From Bacteroidota bacterium (GTDB lineage Bacteria > Bacteroidota > Bacteroidia > Bacteroidales > Tannerellaceae), in assembly GCA_023429375.1 (NCBI GenBank), contig JAEYVY010000007.1, forward strand, positions 496,001-560,000: a DNA stretch of 64,000 bases, written 5' to 3'. The notes under the pieces were generated by a model. The model searched no databases, was not told the origin of the DNA, and saw only the letters and a program-made list of their open reading frames with translations. Shown piece after piece: positions 15,677 through 22,752 of this stretch. The position numbers and the translations under genes were made by a program. Positions within the stretch are counted from its first letter, which is position 1; every line of letters starts with the position of its first letter.

Positions 15677-17992
15677 ATGAAACCACTTTGTCTTGTTATA
15701 CTATTATTATTGAATGTAGGTCTTTCTTTTGGGCAAGATATCAACTCCATTGTTTCAAAATTCAACGACTATACGACTCAAAATCCTATAGAAAAGGTTT
15801 ATCTACATTTGGATAAGCCATACTATATGGCTGGCGAGGTTGTCTATATTAAAGCCTACTTGACAGATGCACATTTGAATGAAGATGTTGTTAGTCGAAT
15901 TATTTATGTGGAACTTTCTGATACATCCAAGCAGATCGTAAAACGGATATTGCTTTATTCTGACAAAAAAGAATTTGCCGGCCAAATAGAACTGCCCGAT
16001 TCACTTCCTTCTAACTATTATCATCTCCGAGCTTATACGAACTGGATGCGCAATGCAGGTGAAGATTTTTTCTTTCACAGTGATATCTTTATCGGTAATC
16101 CTGCCTTGCAAAACTCTTCCGTAAAAGTATATGATTATGACTATCATGTAGATTTCTTTCCAGAAGGTGGTCACTTACTTTCGGGTGTGGAGAATAGGGT
16201 GGCCTTCAAAGCGTTAGGTAGCGATGGATATGGGGTTGATGTAACTGGGCTGTTAAAAGATGACACTGGTCAAGTACTATTGCAATTCCAGAGTACTCAT
16301 TTAGGTATGGGACGCTTCTCATTTATCCCGGACGAGAATCGTACTTATTCAATAAGTACAATTTCAAAGGGAATGAATAAAGAATATAAACTCACTTCGA
16401 ATACAGAGGGAATTCAAATGTCTGTTAGCCAGACGGAAAATGAATTTTGCCTTACTTTTAGAACGGTAGAGCCTATTCTTGATTCCATTTACTTAGTAGC
16501 GCAAAGCAGACAAACTGTTTGTTATGCTTCAAAGGGTTTGCTGCAGGAGCAGGAAAAAAGGATGATTATTCCTAAGAAACATTTTCCTTCTGGCATAACC
16601 CAGCTAACCCTTTTTAGAGGTAGCAGACCAGTGAGTGAACGATTGATCTTTATAGATAGAAACGATAATCTACATATCTCACTCATGACAGATAAAAATA
16701 AATATGGTGACAGAGAAAAAGTAAAGCTGCATATTCAGATTCAAGACATGGAGGGTAGTCCGGTAGAGGGTAGTTTCTCTCTGTCTGTAACGGACGACAA
16801 AGTTATCTCTCCAAGCATCGGAAAGCAAAATATAAAAGGTAGCTTATTGCTTGATACTGATCTGAAAGGATTTGTGGAAAATCCGGGGTGGTATTTCGAT
16901 GAGGATTCACCTGAACGTGCAGAAGCATTGGATATTTTACTTTGTACGCAAGGATGGAGGCGATTCAGTTGGGAGGAAATAACAGCAGATGCTATGCATC
17001 CGATCTACCCGGTTGAAGATGACTTTAAAGTGACCGGAAAACTAGTCGATATGCTAGGAAGGCCAGTGAAAAACGGATCTGTAATTCTATTGTCGAATGA
17101 CAAAAGAGATATTCCTGATTTTGCTACGACAGATGAGGAGGGGCGTTTTGGTTTCATTGGCTTTAACTGTACCGACACAACGAAACTATTTCTACAAGGG
17201 AGAAATAAGAAAGGTGGTAGAGTTTTCTTGGATATAAAGCTAGATACAATAGATACTAAAGCACATCAAACATACAAACCCTTGATTCCTCAGATAGTGG
17301 CACGAGAAAAAAGGGAAGATTATCTTGAACAGGCCGTATTACAGAAAAAGTATGAAGAGAATATTTGGATGATTAATCTGCCAGAAATTTCTGTGGTGGA
17401 AATGCGCTCAAAAGAGGAGAAAGAGAAAATGATATGGAATAATATGTTTAGTAAAAAGATATCCGACAAGCAGCTAAACAAAAATTTACCATTAAAATCT
17501 GTGCTGAAGCATGTACTTTTTAATACATCTCCAGGGATATGGATTTTGGATGGTATGGAGGTTGCTTATGAATCGCTGCAATCTCTTTTGGAGTCACCGG
17601 CTTACTATATTGAGTCTATTGAAATAATTTCAGAAAAAAGTGGTACTGCAGCTTATTGGGGTGCTCGAGGCATGTTTGGGGCTGTGATAATAAAAATGAA
17701 AAGTCCATTAGCTATTATGAAGGATAATGAAATTAATCCTCCCGGACTGATACTCCATAATCCGGAAGGTTACTGCATCCGCAAAGAATTTTACATGCCA
17801 GCTTATGACAAACCCGAAATAAAAGATAATCCAACTCCTGATTTACGAACAACAATATATTGGAATCCGATTATTAAAACCGACAAAAATGGTAAAGCAA
17901 CAGTCGAATTTTATACTGCAGATGAAGTTAAAACATATTCTTATGTGTTGGAGGGTATAGGAAATAACAAGATTGGCTATGTGAAATATTAA
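15677..17992 (+). CDS. MG2-domain protein with TonB-receptor plug-like C-terminus
   Basis: A 771-residue exported protein (signal peptide MKPLCLVILLLLNVGLSFGQ). Residues of about 38-125 (EKVYLHLDKPYYMAGEVVYIKAYL) match the macroglobulin MG2 domain found in many Bacteroidota envelope proteins. Further Ig-like strands follow, then a carboxypeptidase-regulatory-like segment near residue 450 (VTGKLVDMLGRPVKNGSVIL). Near 620-680 there is a TonB plug-like stretch (IWILDGMEVAYESLQSLLES, SGTAAYWGARGMFGAVIIKM) but no 20-strand barrel after it. The C-terminus instead has a short Ig-like domain (WNPIIKTDKNGKATVEFYTA). It is therefore a periplasmic or outer-membrane-attached protein, not a transporter, despite the name TonB-dependent receptor often given to such proteins. 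Function unknown. Confidence 0.8.
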   Translation: MKPLCLVILLLLNVGLSFGQDINSIVSKFNDYTTQNPIEKVYLHLDKPYYMAGEVVYIKAYLTDAHLNEDVVSRIIYVELSDTSKQIVKRILLYSDKKEFAGQIELPDSLPSNYYHLRAYTNWMRNAGEDFFFHSDIFIGNPALQNSSVKVYDYDYHVDFFPEGGHLLSGVENRVAFKALGSDGYGVDVTGLLKDDTGQVLLQFQSTHLGMGRFSFIPDENRTYSISTISKGMNKEYKLTSNTEGIQMSVSQTENEFCLTFRTVEPILDSIYLVAQSRQTVCYASKGLLQEQEKRMIIPKKHFPSGITQLTLFRGSRPVSERLIFIDRNDNLHISLMTDKNKYGDREKVKLHIQIQDMEGSPVEGSFSLSVTDDKVISPSIGKQNIKGSLLLDTDLKGFVENPGWYFDEDSPERAEALDILLCTQGWRRFSWEEITADAMHPIYPVEDDFKVTGKLVDMLGRPVKNGSVILLSNDKRDIPDFATTDEEGRFGFIGFNCTDTTKLFLQGRNKKGGRVFLDIKLDTIDTKAHQTYKPLIPQIVAREKREDYLEQAVLQKKYEENIWMINLPEISVVEMRSKEEKEKMIWNNMFSKKISDKQLNKNLPLKSVLKHVLFNTSPGIWILDGMEVAYESLQSLLESPAYYIESIEIISEKSGTAAYWGARGMFGAVIIKMKSPLAIMKDNEINPPGLILHNPEGYCIRKEFYMPAYDKPEIKDNPTPDLRTTIYWNPIIKTDKNGKATVEFYTADEVKTYSYVLEGIGNNKIGYVKY

Positions 17993-18027
17993 TTTATTGG
18001 TTTTGCCTATATAGAATTAAGCATACG

Positions 18028-18471
18028 CTATAGCTTCATTTTAAGTATGGGAAAAGGCAAACCAAGTTCGTCAGTTTCTGTTCGCTCAAAGGTTTGAAAT
18101 CCCATTTTTTGATAGAATGCAAGTGCATTGGGGTTCTGTTCGTTTACATCAACAAACCGTGCTTTGTATTCATCAATAGCAAGTCGGATAAGGCTGGCTC
18201 CAATACCTGTACGAAAGTAAGCGGGTGAAACAAATAGCATTTCTATCTTATCTCCCGAAATACCCATAAATGCAATGGGGCGTTCATCGTCATTCACAAC
18301 AAACAAATCAACTAACATTATTGCTTCTCGGCAGTAAGGAACAAGATTCTGAATATCTTGCTCTGTCAAGAAAAGATGTGTTGCACGAACGGATTTTTCC
18401 CATACATTTAATAGGGAGCCGAGTAGTCCCTCAGTTCTGGGTGGATTGATAATTAATTCTAAATTATCCAT
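18028..18471 (-). CDS. GNAT-family N-acetyltransferase
   Basis: A 147-residue acetyl-CoA-dependent acetyltransferase. The acetyl-CoA-binding motif A is AYFRTGIGASLIRLAIDEY (Q/RxxGxG/A form as R-T-G-I-G), and motif B includes NPNALAFYQKMGFQTFERTETDELGLPFPILKMKL, the standard C-terminal end of small GNATs of the YjaB/PA4866 kind. The substrate is not predictable. Its start overlaps by 13 bases the 3' end of a truncated ClbS/DfsB-like gene, and the two may have been brought together by a deletion. Confidence 0.88.
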   Translation of the reverse strand: MDNLELIINPPRTEGLLGSLLNVWEKSVRATHLFLTEQDIQNLVPYCREAIMLVDLFVVNDDERPIAFMGISGDKIEMLFVSPAYFRTGIGASLIRLAIDEYKARFVDVNEQNPNALAFYQKMGFQTFERTETDELGLPFPILKMKL

Positions 18472-18590
18472 ACATGTTTGTTCTTTTCATTCTGCTCTTC
18501 TTCACTCATCTTATTGATAAATGCCCACATCTTTTCAAAATGATCATTGGCTGCTGTTATCAAATCCGCTTTTGTTGTTGCTCGTGCCAT
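18459..18590 (-). pseudogene. Truncated ClbS/DfsB-family gene (first ~36 residues)
   Basis: From ATG 18590 the minus strand reads MARATTKADLITAANDHFEK then MWAFINKMSEEEQNEKN, a clear match to the opening helix of ClbS/DfsB four-helix-bundle proteins (typically about 170 residues). The frame ends after 43 codons at a TAG inside the start of the acetyltransferase gene. The rest of the domain is gone. ClbS homologues are known as colibactin self-protection hydrolases, with many uncharacterised relatives. A short functional peptide cannot be excluded but is unlikely. Confidence 0.65.
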
Positions 18591-18820
18591 CTCCTGTTCG
18601 TAGTAATTACTATTTACCTCTGCTTATACATGCATCTTTTACTTTCCTAATCTACTAAACAAGTAGATCTTGCTGTGTAAATATACAAAGTATATTGCTC
18701 TATCCATCAAGGATTTTACAAACAAATACCTATCTTCTCTTGAAGTATACTATCTGATATACTTCAATATAATAATATGATTTATAAGAACTATTTATGA
18801 TTGTTTGGGAGGTTGTTTTG

Positions 18821-18828
18821 TATCTTTG
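18821..18828 (+). promoter_or_regulatory. Promoter -7 box of the nucleotidyltransferase-like gene
   Basis: TATCTTTG matches TAnnTTTG. It lies inside the longest possible ORF, so the ATG at 18847, about 12 bases after the predicted transcript start, is the likely translation start. Confidence 0.6.
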
Positions 18829-18846
18829 TCACTTAAAGAAAAGCTT

Positions 18847-19431
18847 ATGGATATTATTGAACAGGCAGATGCTAATCAACAGGCAGGTTATCAAATACTG
18901 AAGGAAAACGGTATTATTGCAGCATGGGAACGTATCGGGGCGACTGTACATATTATTGGCTCGCTTAAGACAGGTTTGATGATGAAAAGCCTCGATATCG
19001 ATATGCATATTTATACTGATAAACTTGATATTTCGGAAAGTTTTTCGGTGATGCAAGAATTGGCCGAACGGATGCCTTTGAGACAAGTTCAATACATCAA
19101 TGGAGTTGATACCGAAGAAGAGTGTATCGAATGGCATTCCTTGTATGAGGATAAGGAAAAGAGATTGTGGAAGTTCGATATGATCCACATTCGTAAGGGT
19201 TCAAAATATGACGGCACAGTAGAGCGAGTAACTGATGCGATAATTGAACGATTAACCCCGGAAACTCGTCGGACAATTCTTCAAATCAAGAATAATGTGC
19301 CCAATGGTATCATGATTCCGGGGATTGAAATTTATCACGCTGTTTTTACAGGTAATGTAAAGAATTACGAAGAATTGGAAGCATGGCGGAAGACCAACCC
19401 GCTGACCAATAGCTTGGAATGGCTACCTTAA
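18847..19431 (+). CDS. Nucleotidyltransferase-fold protein, orphan
   Basis: A 194-residue cytoplasmic protein. Residues near 35-55 (VHIIGSLKTGLMMKSLDIDMHIY) follow the minimal nucleotidyltransferase motif hG[S]-x9-13-DhDh, with the two metal-binding Asp in DID. A third candidate acidic residue is in WKFDMIHIRKG. The C-terminal half is helical (VTDAIIERLTPETRRTILQIKN) and ends in an aromatic-rich tail. I recognise the fold but not the substrate; there is no neighbouring HEPN partner, kinase or resistance gene. It could modify a small molecule or RNA, or be an inactive relative. The start was chosen from the promoter box at 18821. Confidence 0.65.
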   Translation: MDIIEQADANQQAGYQILKENGIIAAWERIGATVHIIGSLKTGLMMKSLDIDMHIYTDKLDISESFSVMQELAERMPLRQVQYINGVDTEEECIEWHSLYEDKEKRLWKFDMIHIRKGSKYDGTVERVTDAIIERLTPETRRTILQIKNNVPNGIMIPGIEIYHAVFTGNVKNYEELEAWRKTNPLTNSLEWLP

Positions 19432-19495
19432 GCTATGCTTACGCAGTTAAGTGCAACTTAGATCCAAAAAACATGTCCATTATAGTGAGGGAGAA

Positions 19496-19768
19496 TTACT
19501 CTTTCTGAGCAATTGTTGTTGTAATGTGTGTTTGGGTAGAATCACTTGACATAACCGTTGCATTTCCATTGCAATTGACAAAATAGTGATAAAGGCCACG
19601 GTCATAGAATCTGTATACCTTACATCCATCATGTTCAAATAAGTACGCAACATTATAAGTGTTATTGTTGTTCGAAGGGGATTTTGTTAATGGAACTTGA
19701 GTAAAGCACGATGTCATAACAAGTCCTAAAAATGTTGCTAGAATAATAGAGCCTGATTTTCTTTTCAT
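19496..19768 (-). CDS. Small lipoprotein, DUF4884-like
   Basis: A 90-residue protein with a lipoprotein leader (MKRKSGSIILATFLGLVMTSC, Cys 21) and an Asn-rich linker. The conserved core YLFEHDGCKVYRFYDRG continuing into YHYFVNCNG has two Cys that could pair, and resembles the DUF4884 family of short Bacteroides lipoproteins, sometimes seen in conjugative or phage-related regions. The function is unknown. An imperfect -7 box (TATCTTTA) lies about 60 bases upstream. Confidence 0.65.
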   Translation of the reverse strand: MKRKSGSIILATFLGLVMTSCFTQVPLTKSPSNNNNTYNVAYLFEHDGCKVYRFYDRGLYHYFVNCNGNATVMSSDSTQTHITTTIAQKE

Positions 19769-19910
19769 AATAGTTTGATTTTAATGATTAAATGATAGGC
19801 GGTTCGATATCATGTCTGAACATGAATTAAAGATATGAATTTCATATCAAGGAGCAATACTGTTTGTATGTTTTAATATTGTTAAAAATAAATGAGATCC
19901 ATTTTCAAAT

Positions 19911-20092
19911 CATCCCGATGAAATTTTTGAAAAAATATGCGTTGAAAAACAATGTAGTTATGCTGTTAAAAAAACACCTCGAACGTTTTGAAAAAACATC
20001 CCGATCCTTTTTAAAAACGTTCGGGATGTTTTTTTTTAAGCATCGGGATGTTTTTTAGGCTATGAATATCAAGGCTTTATGACATACCGATG
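19911..20092 (+). repeat. Structured dispersed repeat, copy 1
   Basis: An A/T-rich element with repeated arms of the type (A)ACATCCCGA(ACG) and their inverse CGTTCGGGATGTTT. Landmarks: CATCCCGATG at 19911, AACACCTCGAACGTTTT near 19973, AACATCCCGATCC near 19996, ACGTTCGGGATGTTTTT at 20017, CATCGGGATGTTTTTTA at 20041, TGAATATCA at 20062, GACATACCGATGT at 20081. The same landmarks, at distances differing by at most one or two bases, occur at 41391-41576. Arms can pair 1-3, 2-4 or 2-3, so alternative folds are possible. It lies in the 515-base gap between the DUF4884-like gene and the symporter at 20284. Confidence 0.75.
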
Positions 20093-20283
20093 TTTGCTTA
20101 AAAAAAGTCTCTAAAAAGAGGGGAAAAATAAGTTGTATATAGCATTGCAGGTCTGCTGGTTTTATCGGTAATTCATCGTAAATGATGATAAAAAGAAGAG
20201 CGTCTAATCGCGTATGTAAAACAATTTAACTAAGTTTAAACGCTGATTAAAGAAAACTAATTAAAATCGAATATCGTCATTAT

Positions 20284-21480
20284 ATGAATTTGTTCAAACT
20301 ACCATTGCTTGCCAAGGTGGGCATTGCAATCGTCTTGGGGTTAGCCTTAGGTTATGTTTTTCCGGAATGGTTGTCACGTATCTTTGTGACTTTTAATGGA
20401 TTATTCGCTCAATTTTTAGGGTTCTGTATTCCGCTGATTATATTGGGATTAGTGGCTCCCGGCATTGCCGATCTGGGTAAGACTGCAGGAAAATTGTTAC
20501 TGATAACGATTGCTATAGCTTATGGGTCGACTCTTTTTTCTGGTTTTATGACCTATTTCTCTTGTGAATCCCTTTTCCCGATGATTGATGTGGATGCTCA
20601 GGGATCACACGGTAGTATTATTAATCCGGAAGAGGGGATGCTCACTCCGTATTTTGTGGTAGAGATGCCTCCTTTGTTCGAGGTGATGACAGCCTTACTA
20701 TTGGCATTTATGTTGGGGTTGGGCGTGTCTGTTTCACGGAATGGTGGTGATACGTTAAAAGCAGCCTTGTTCGATTTGAAAGAAATAATAGAAATTGTTA
20801 TTAGTCGTGTGATTATCCCGCTATTGCCTTTACATATTTTTGGTATGTTTTTAAATATGAGTACTTCGGGTACGGCCTTCAGCATTATCTCTACTTTTGG
20901 GAAAGTCATAGGCATCATCTTCATACTCCATATCTTACTCTTGTTAATCCAGTATACTGTTGCGGGAATAATCGTGAGAAAGAATCCACTGCGCTTGTTG
21001 TTGACTATGTTGCCGGCTTATGCTACGGCATTGGGAACTTCATCTTCTGCCGCAACAATTCCTGTAACCCTTCGTCAAGCTATACGAAATGGTGTAGATG
21101 AGGATATTGCAGGATTTTGCATTCCATTATGTGCAACCATTCATTTGGCAGGGAGTATATTGAAAATTACGGCAACAGCTTTGGCTGTTTGTATGATTAA
21201 CGGTTATCCACACGATTTGATAGTGTTTGCTGGATTCATCTTTATGCTGGGCGTGATTATGATTGCGGCGCCGGGTGTTCCGGGAGGAGCTATTATGGCT
21301 GCCATTGCACCACTTCAATCTTTGCTTGGATTTGGGGAAGCTGATGTTGCTTTGATGATTGCAGTTTACATAGCAATTGATAGTTTCGGTACGGCATGTA
21401 ATGTGACCGGTGATGGTGCTATTGCCTTGGTAGTCGATAAGTTATATAAAAAGCCAAAGAAGGGTTTGATTACGATATAA
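20284..21480 (+). CDS. Dicarboxylate/amino acid:cation symporter (DAACS family)
   Basis: A 398-residue inner-membrane protein of the GltP/DctA/SLC1 fold, importing C4-dicarboxylates or acidic amino acids with H+ or Na+. It opens with the TM1 region MNLFKLPLLAKVGIAIVLGLALGYVFPEW and has FLGFCIPLIILGLVAPGIADLG in TM2. The serine-rich re-entrant loop HP1 reads YATALGTSSSAATIPVTL, and later segments include the family HP2-like GVPGGAIMAAIAPL and GTACNVTGDGAIALVV (the NxxxD motif of TM8: NVTGD). The protein is slightly shorter than E. coli GltP. It stands alone with a structured repeat upstream and a small RNA-like unit on the opposite strand downstream. Confidence 0.92.
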   Translation: MNLFKLPLLAKVGIAIVLGLALGYVFPEWLSRIFVTFNGLFAQFLGFCIPLIILGLVAPGIADLGKTAGKLLLITIAIAYGSTLFSGFMTYFSCESLFPMIDVDAQGSHGSIINPEEGMLTPYFVVEMPPLFEVMTALLLAFMLGLGVSVSRNGGDTLKAALFDLKEIIEIVISRVIIPLLPLHIFGMFLNMSTSGTAFSIISTFGKVIGIIFILHILLLLIQYTVAGIIVRKNPLRLLLTMLPAYATALGTSSSAATIPVTLRQAIRNGVDEDIAGFCIPLCATIHLAGSILKITATALAVCMINGYPHDLIVFAGFIFMLGVIMIAAPGVPGGAIMAAIAPLQSLLGFGEADVALMIAVYIAIDSFGTACNVTGDGAIALVVDKLYKKPKKGLITI

Positions 21481-21554
21481 GAGATTCTTGCAAGCAAGTA
21501 GGGTAGGTTGAATGACTATCTGGGTATTTTGTTTTTCAGTAAAGCGTAAAAATG

Positions 21555-21618
21555 AAAAAAGGCTGCCTCACGACAACCCCGCTTCAATTGATAACCTAAA
21601 TTCTAACACCATGAAAAA
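21555..21618 (-). ncRNA. Predicted small RNA, unit 1 of a repeated pair
   Basis: On the minus strand, TATCTTTG (21626-21633) with TTTG 18 bases upstream forms a Bacteroides promoter. A predicted RNA of about 64 bases starts near 21618 and ends in a hairpin, GGTTGTC / GGCAGCC with loop GTGA (21561-21578; G-T pairs only on this strand), followed by six T. A second unit with the same layout and shared sequence (GGTTA, CATGGTGTTAGA versus CATAATAGTATTAGA, GGGGTTGTC) lies at 22585-22654. No protein longer than a few residues is encoded. Bacteroides genomes are known to carry families of paralogous small RNAs (for example FopS in B. thetaiotaomicron), but I cannot confirm membership. Confidence 0.6.
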
Positions 21619-21780
21619 CCTGACACAAAGATAGGTAAAAATTTAAATATGCAAACATTTTTGCTATAAAAAATGCATATAATTAGATAAATGGTATTGA
21701 TTATCTCATTTTAGTGGATAAAGAATTTGTTTTATTAAGAAAAATTCAATTTGTGCTAAAAAATAAATAAGTAGAATTTT

Positions 21781-22530
21781 ATGGTAACAAACAAGACGGT
21801 ATTTGTAACAGGAGGAAGTAATGGTATTGGGAAAAGTATCGTTTCGATGTTTTGTGAGAATGGCGCGAGCGTGATTTTTTGTGATATCGATGCAGAAGCA
21901 GGAAAGCGAGTTTGTGAAGAGAATTCAGCATATAAATGTTCTTTTGTCTGTATTGATGTGTTGAATGCAGATAGTTTAAGTAGGGCATTGAATGAGGTGA
22001 TAAGCAAGCATGGGAATATTGATATTCTGATTAATAATGTGGGGGTCAGTCGATTTGGTTCTATTCTGGATATTTCTGTTGAAGACTTTGAAGAGGTGTT
22101 GAACATCAATCTACGCTCTGTATTCGTAACTTCGAAAACACTGGCTTTGCATCGTGCGGCTCATCCCGAACTGAATGCTTACGGGCGTATTATCAATATC
22201 GCTTCTACCCGATATTTGATGAGTGAACCTGACTCGGAAGCTTATGCGGCATCTAAAGGAGGAATTGTTTCTCTTACGCATGCCTTGGCTGTGTCGTTGG
22301 GTAAATATAATATAACGGTAAACTGTATCAGTCCGGGATGGATTGAAACACGCCATTACGACGAACTTAAGGAGAGTGATCACCGTCAACATCCATCAGG
22401 TCGAGTGGGGCGTCCGGAAGATATTGCACGTATGTGCCTGTTCCTTTGTGAGTCGGACAATAACTTTATCACAGGACAAAATATAACGATAGACGGTGGG
22501 ATGACTAAGAAAATGATTTATGAAGAATAG
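21781..22530 (+). CDS. Short-chain dehydrogenase/reductase (SDR)
   Basis: A 249-residue classical SDR that oxidises or reduces an alcohol/ketone with NAD(P). The cofactor motif VTGGSNGIGKS (TGxxxGIG) is at about residues 9-19; an acidic residue after beta-2 (CDIDAEAG) favours NAD(H). The NNAG motif is NNVG. The catalytic Ser precedes RYLMSEPDSEAYAASKGG, which carries the Tyr-x-x-x-Lys pair. The C-terminal NFITGQNITIDGGMTKKMIYEE is standard. The substrate is unknown; no operon partner is visible. It lies between the two predicted small RNA units, which are on the opposite strand. Confidence 0.93.
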   Translation: MVTNKTVFVTGGSNGIGKSIVSMFCENGASVIFCDIDAEAGKRVCEENSAYKCSFVCIDVLNADSLSRALNEVISKHGNIDILINNVGVSRFGSILDISVEDFEEVLNINLRSVFVTSKTLALHRAAHPELNAYGRIINIASTRYLMSEPDSEAYAASKGGIVSLTHALAVSLGKYNITVNCISPGWIETRHYDELKESDHRQHPSGRVGRPEDIARMCLFLCESDNNFITGQNITIDGGMTKKMIYEE

Positions 22531-22584
22531 GAGAGTGAAGGGTATAAAAAAAGGAATCGTGTTATCAATTCCCTTATAAAACAA

Positions 22585-22654
22585 TTAAAGGCTGTCTCCC
22601 GACAACCCCTAACCTACTTTGTTAACCTTAAATCTAATACTATTATGAAAAAAC
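22585..22654 (-). ncRNA. Predicted small RNA, unit 2 of a repeated pair
   Basis: The minus strand reads TATATTTG (22662-22669), then about 70 bases related to unit 1, and a hairpin GGTTGTC / GACAGCC with loop GGGA (22590-22609). The T tract after it is interrupted (TTTAATTGTTTT), and a second small hairpin with seven T lies at about 22546-22577. No good -33 element is seen. It sits beyond the 3' end of the SDR gene, on the other strand. Confidence 0.5.
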
Positions 22655-22752
22655 CACGATGCAAATATACGGGTGTTTCAAATACTAGCATAAAATATAC
22701 TGTTAAATAGTGTTTTATAACATATAACAAATTTTAAAGGCATTTGAACACC

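Noticed and set aside
21611..21634. Leader peptide MKNLTQR on the plus strand in the first repeat unit
   Set aside because: The counterpart in the second unit has a different reading and no shared peptide, while promoter and hairpin signals fit the minus strand.
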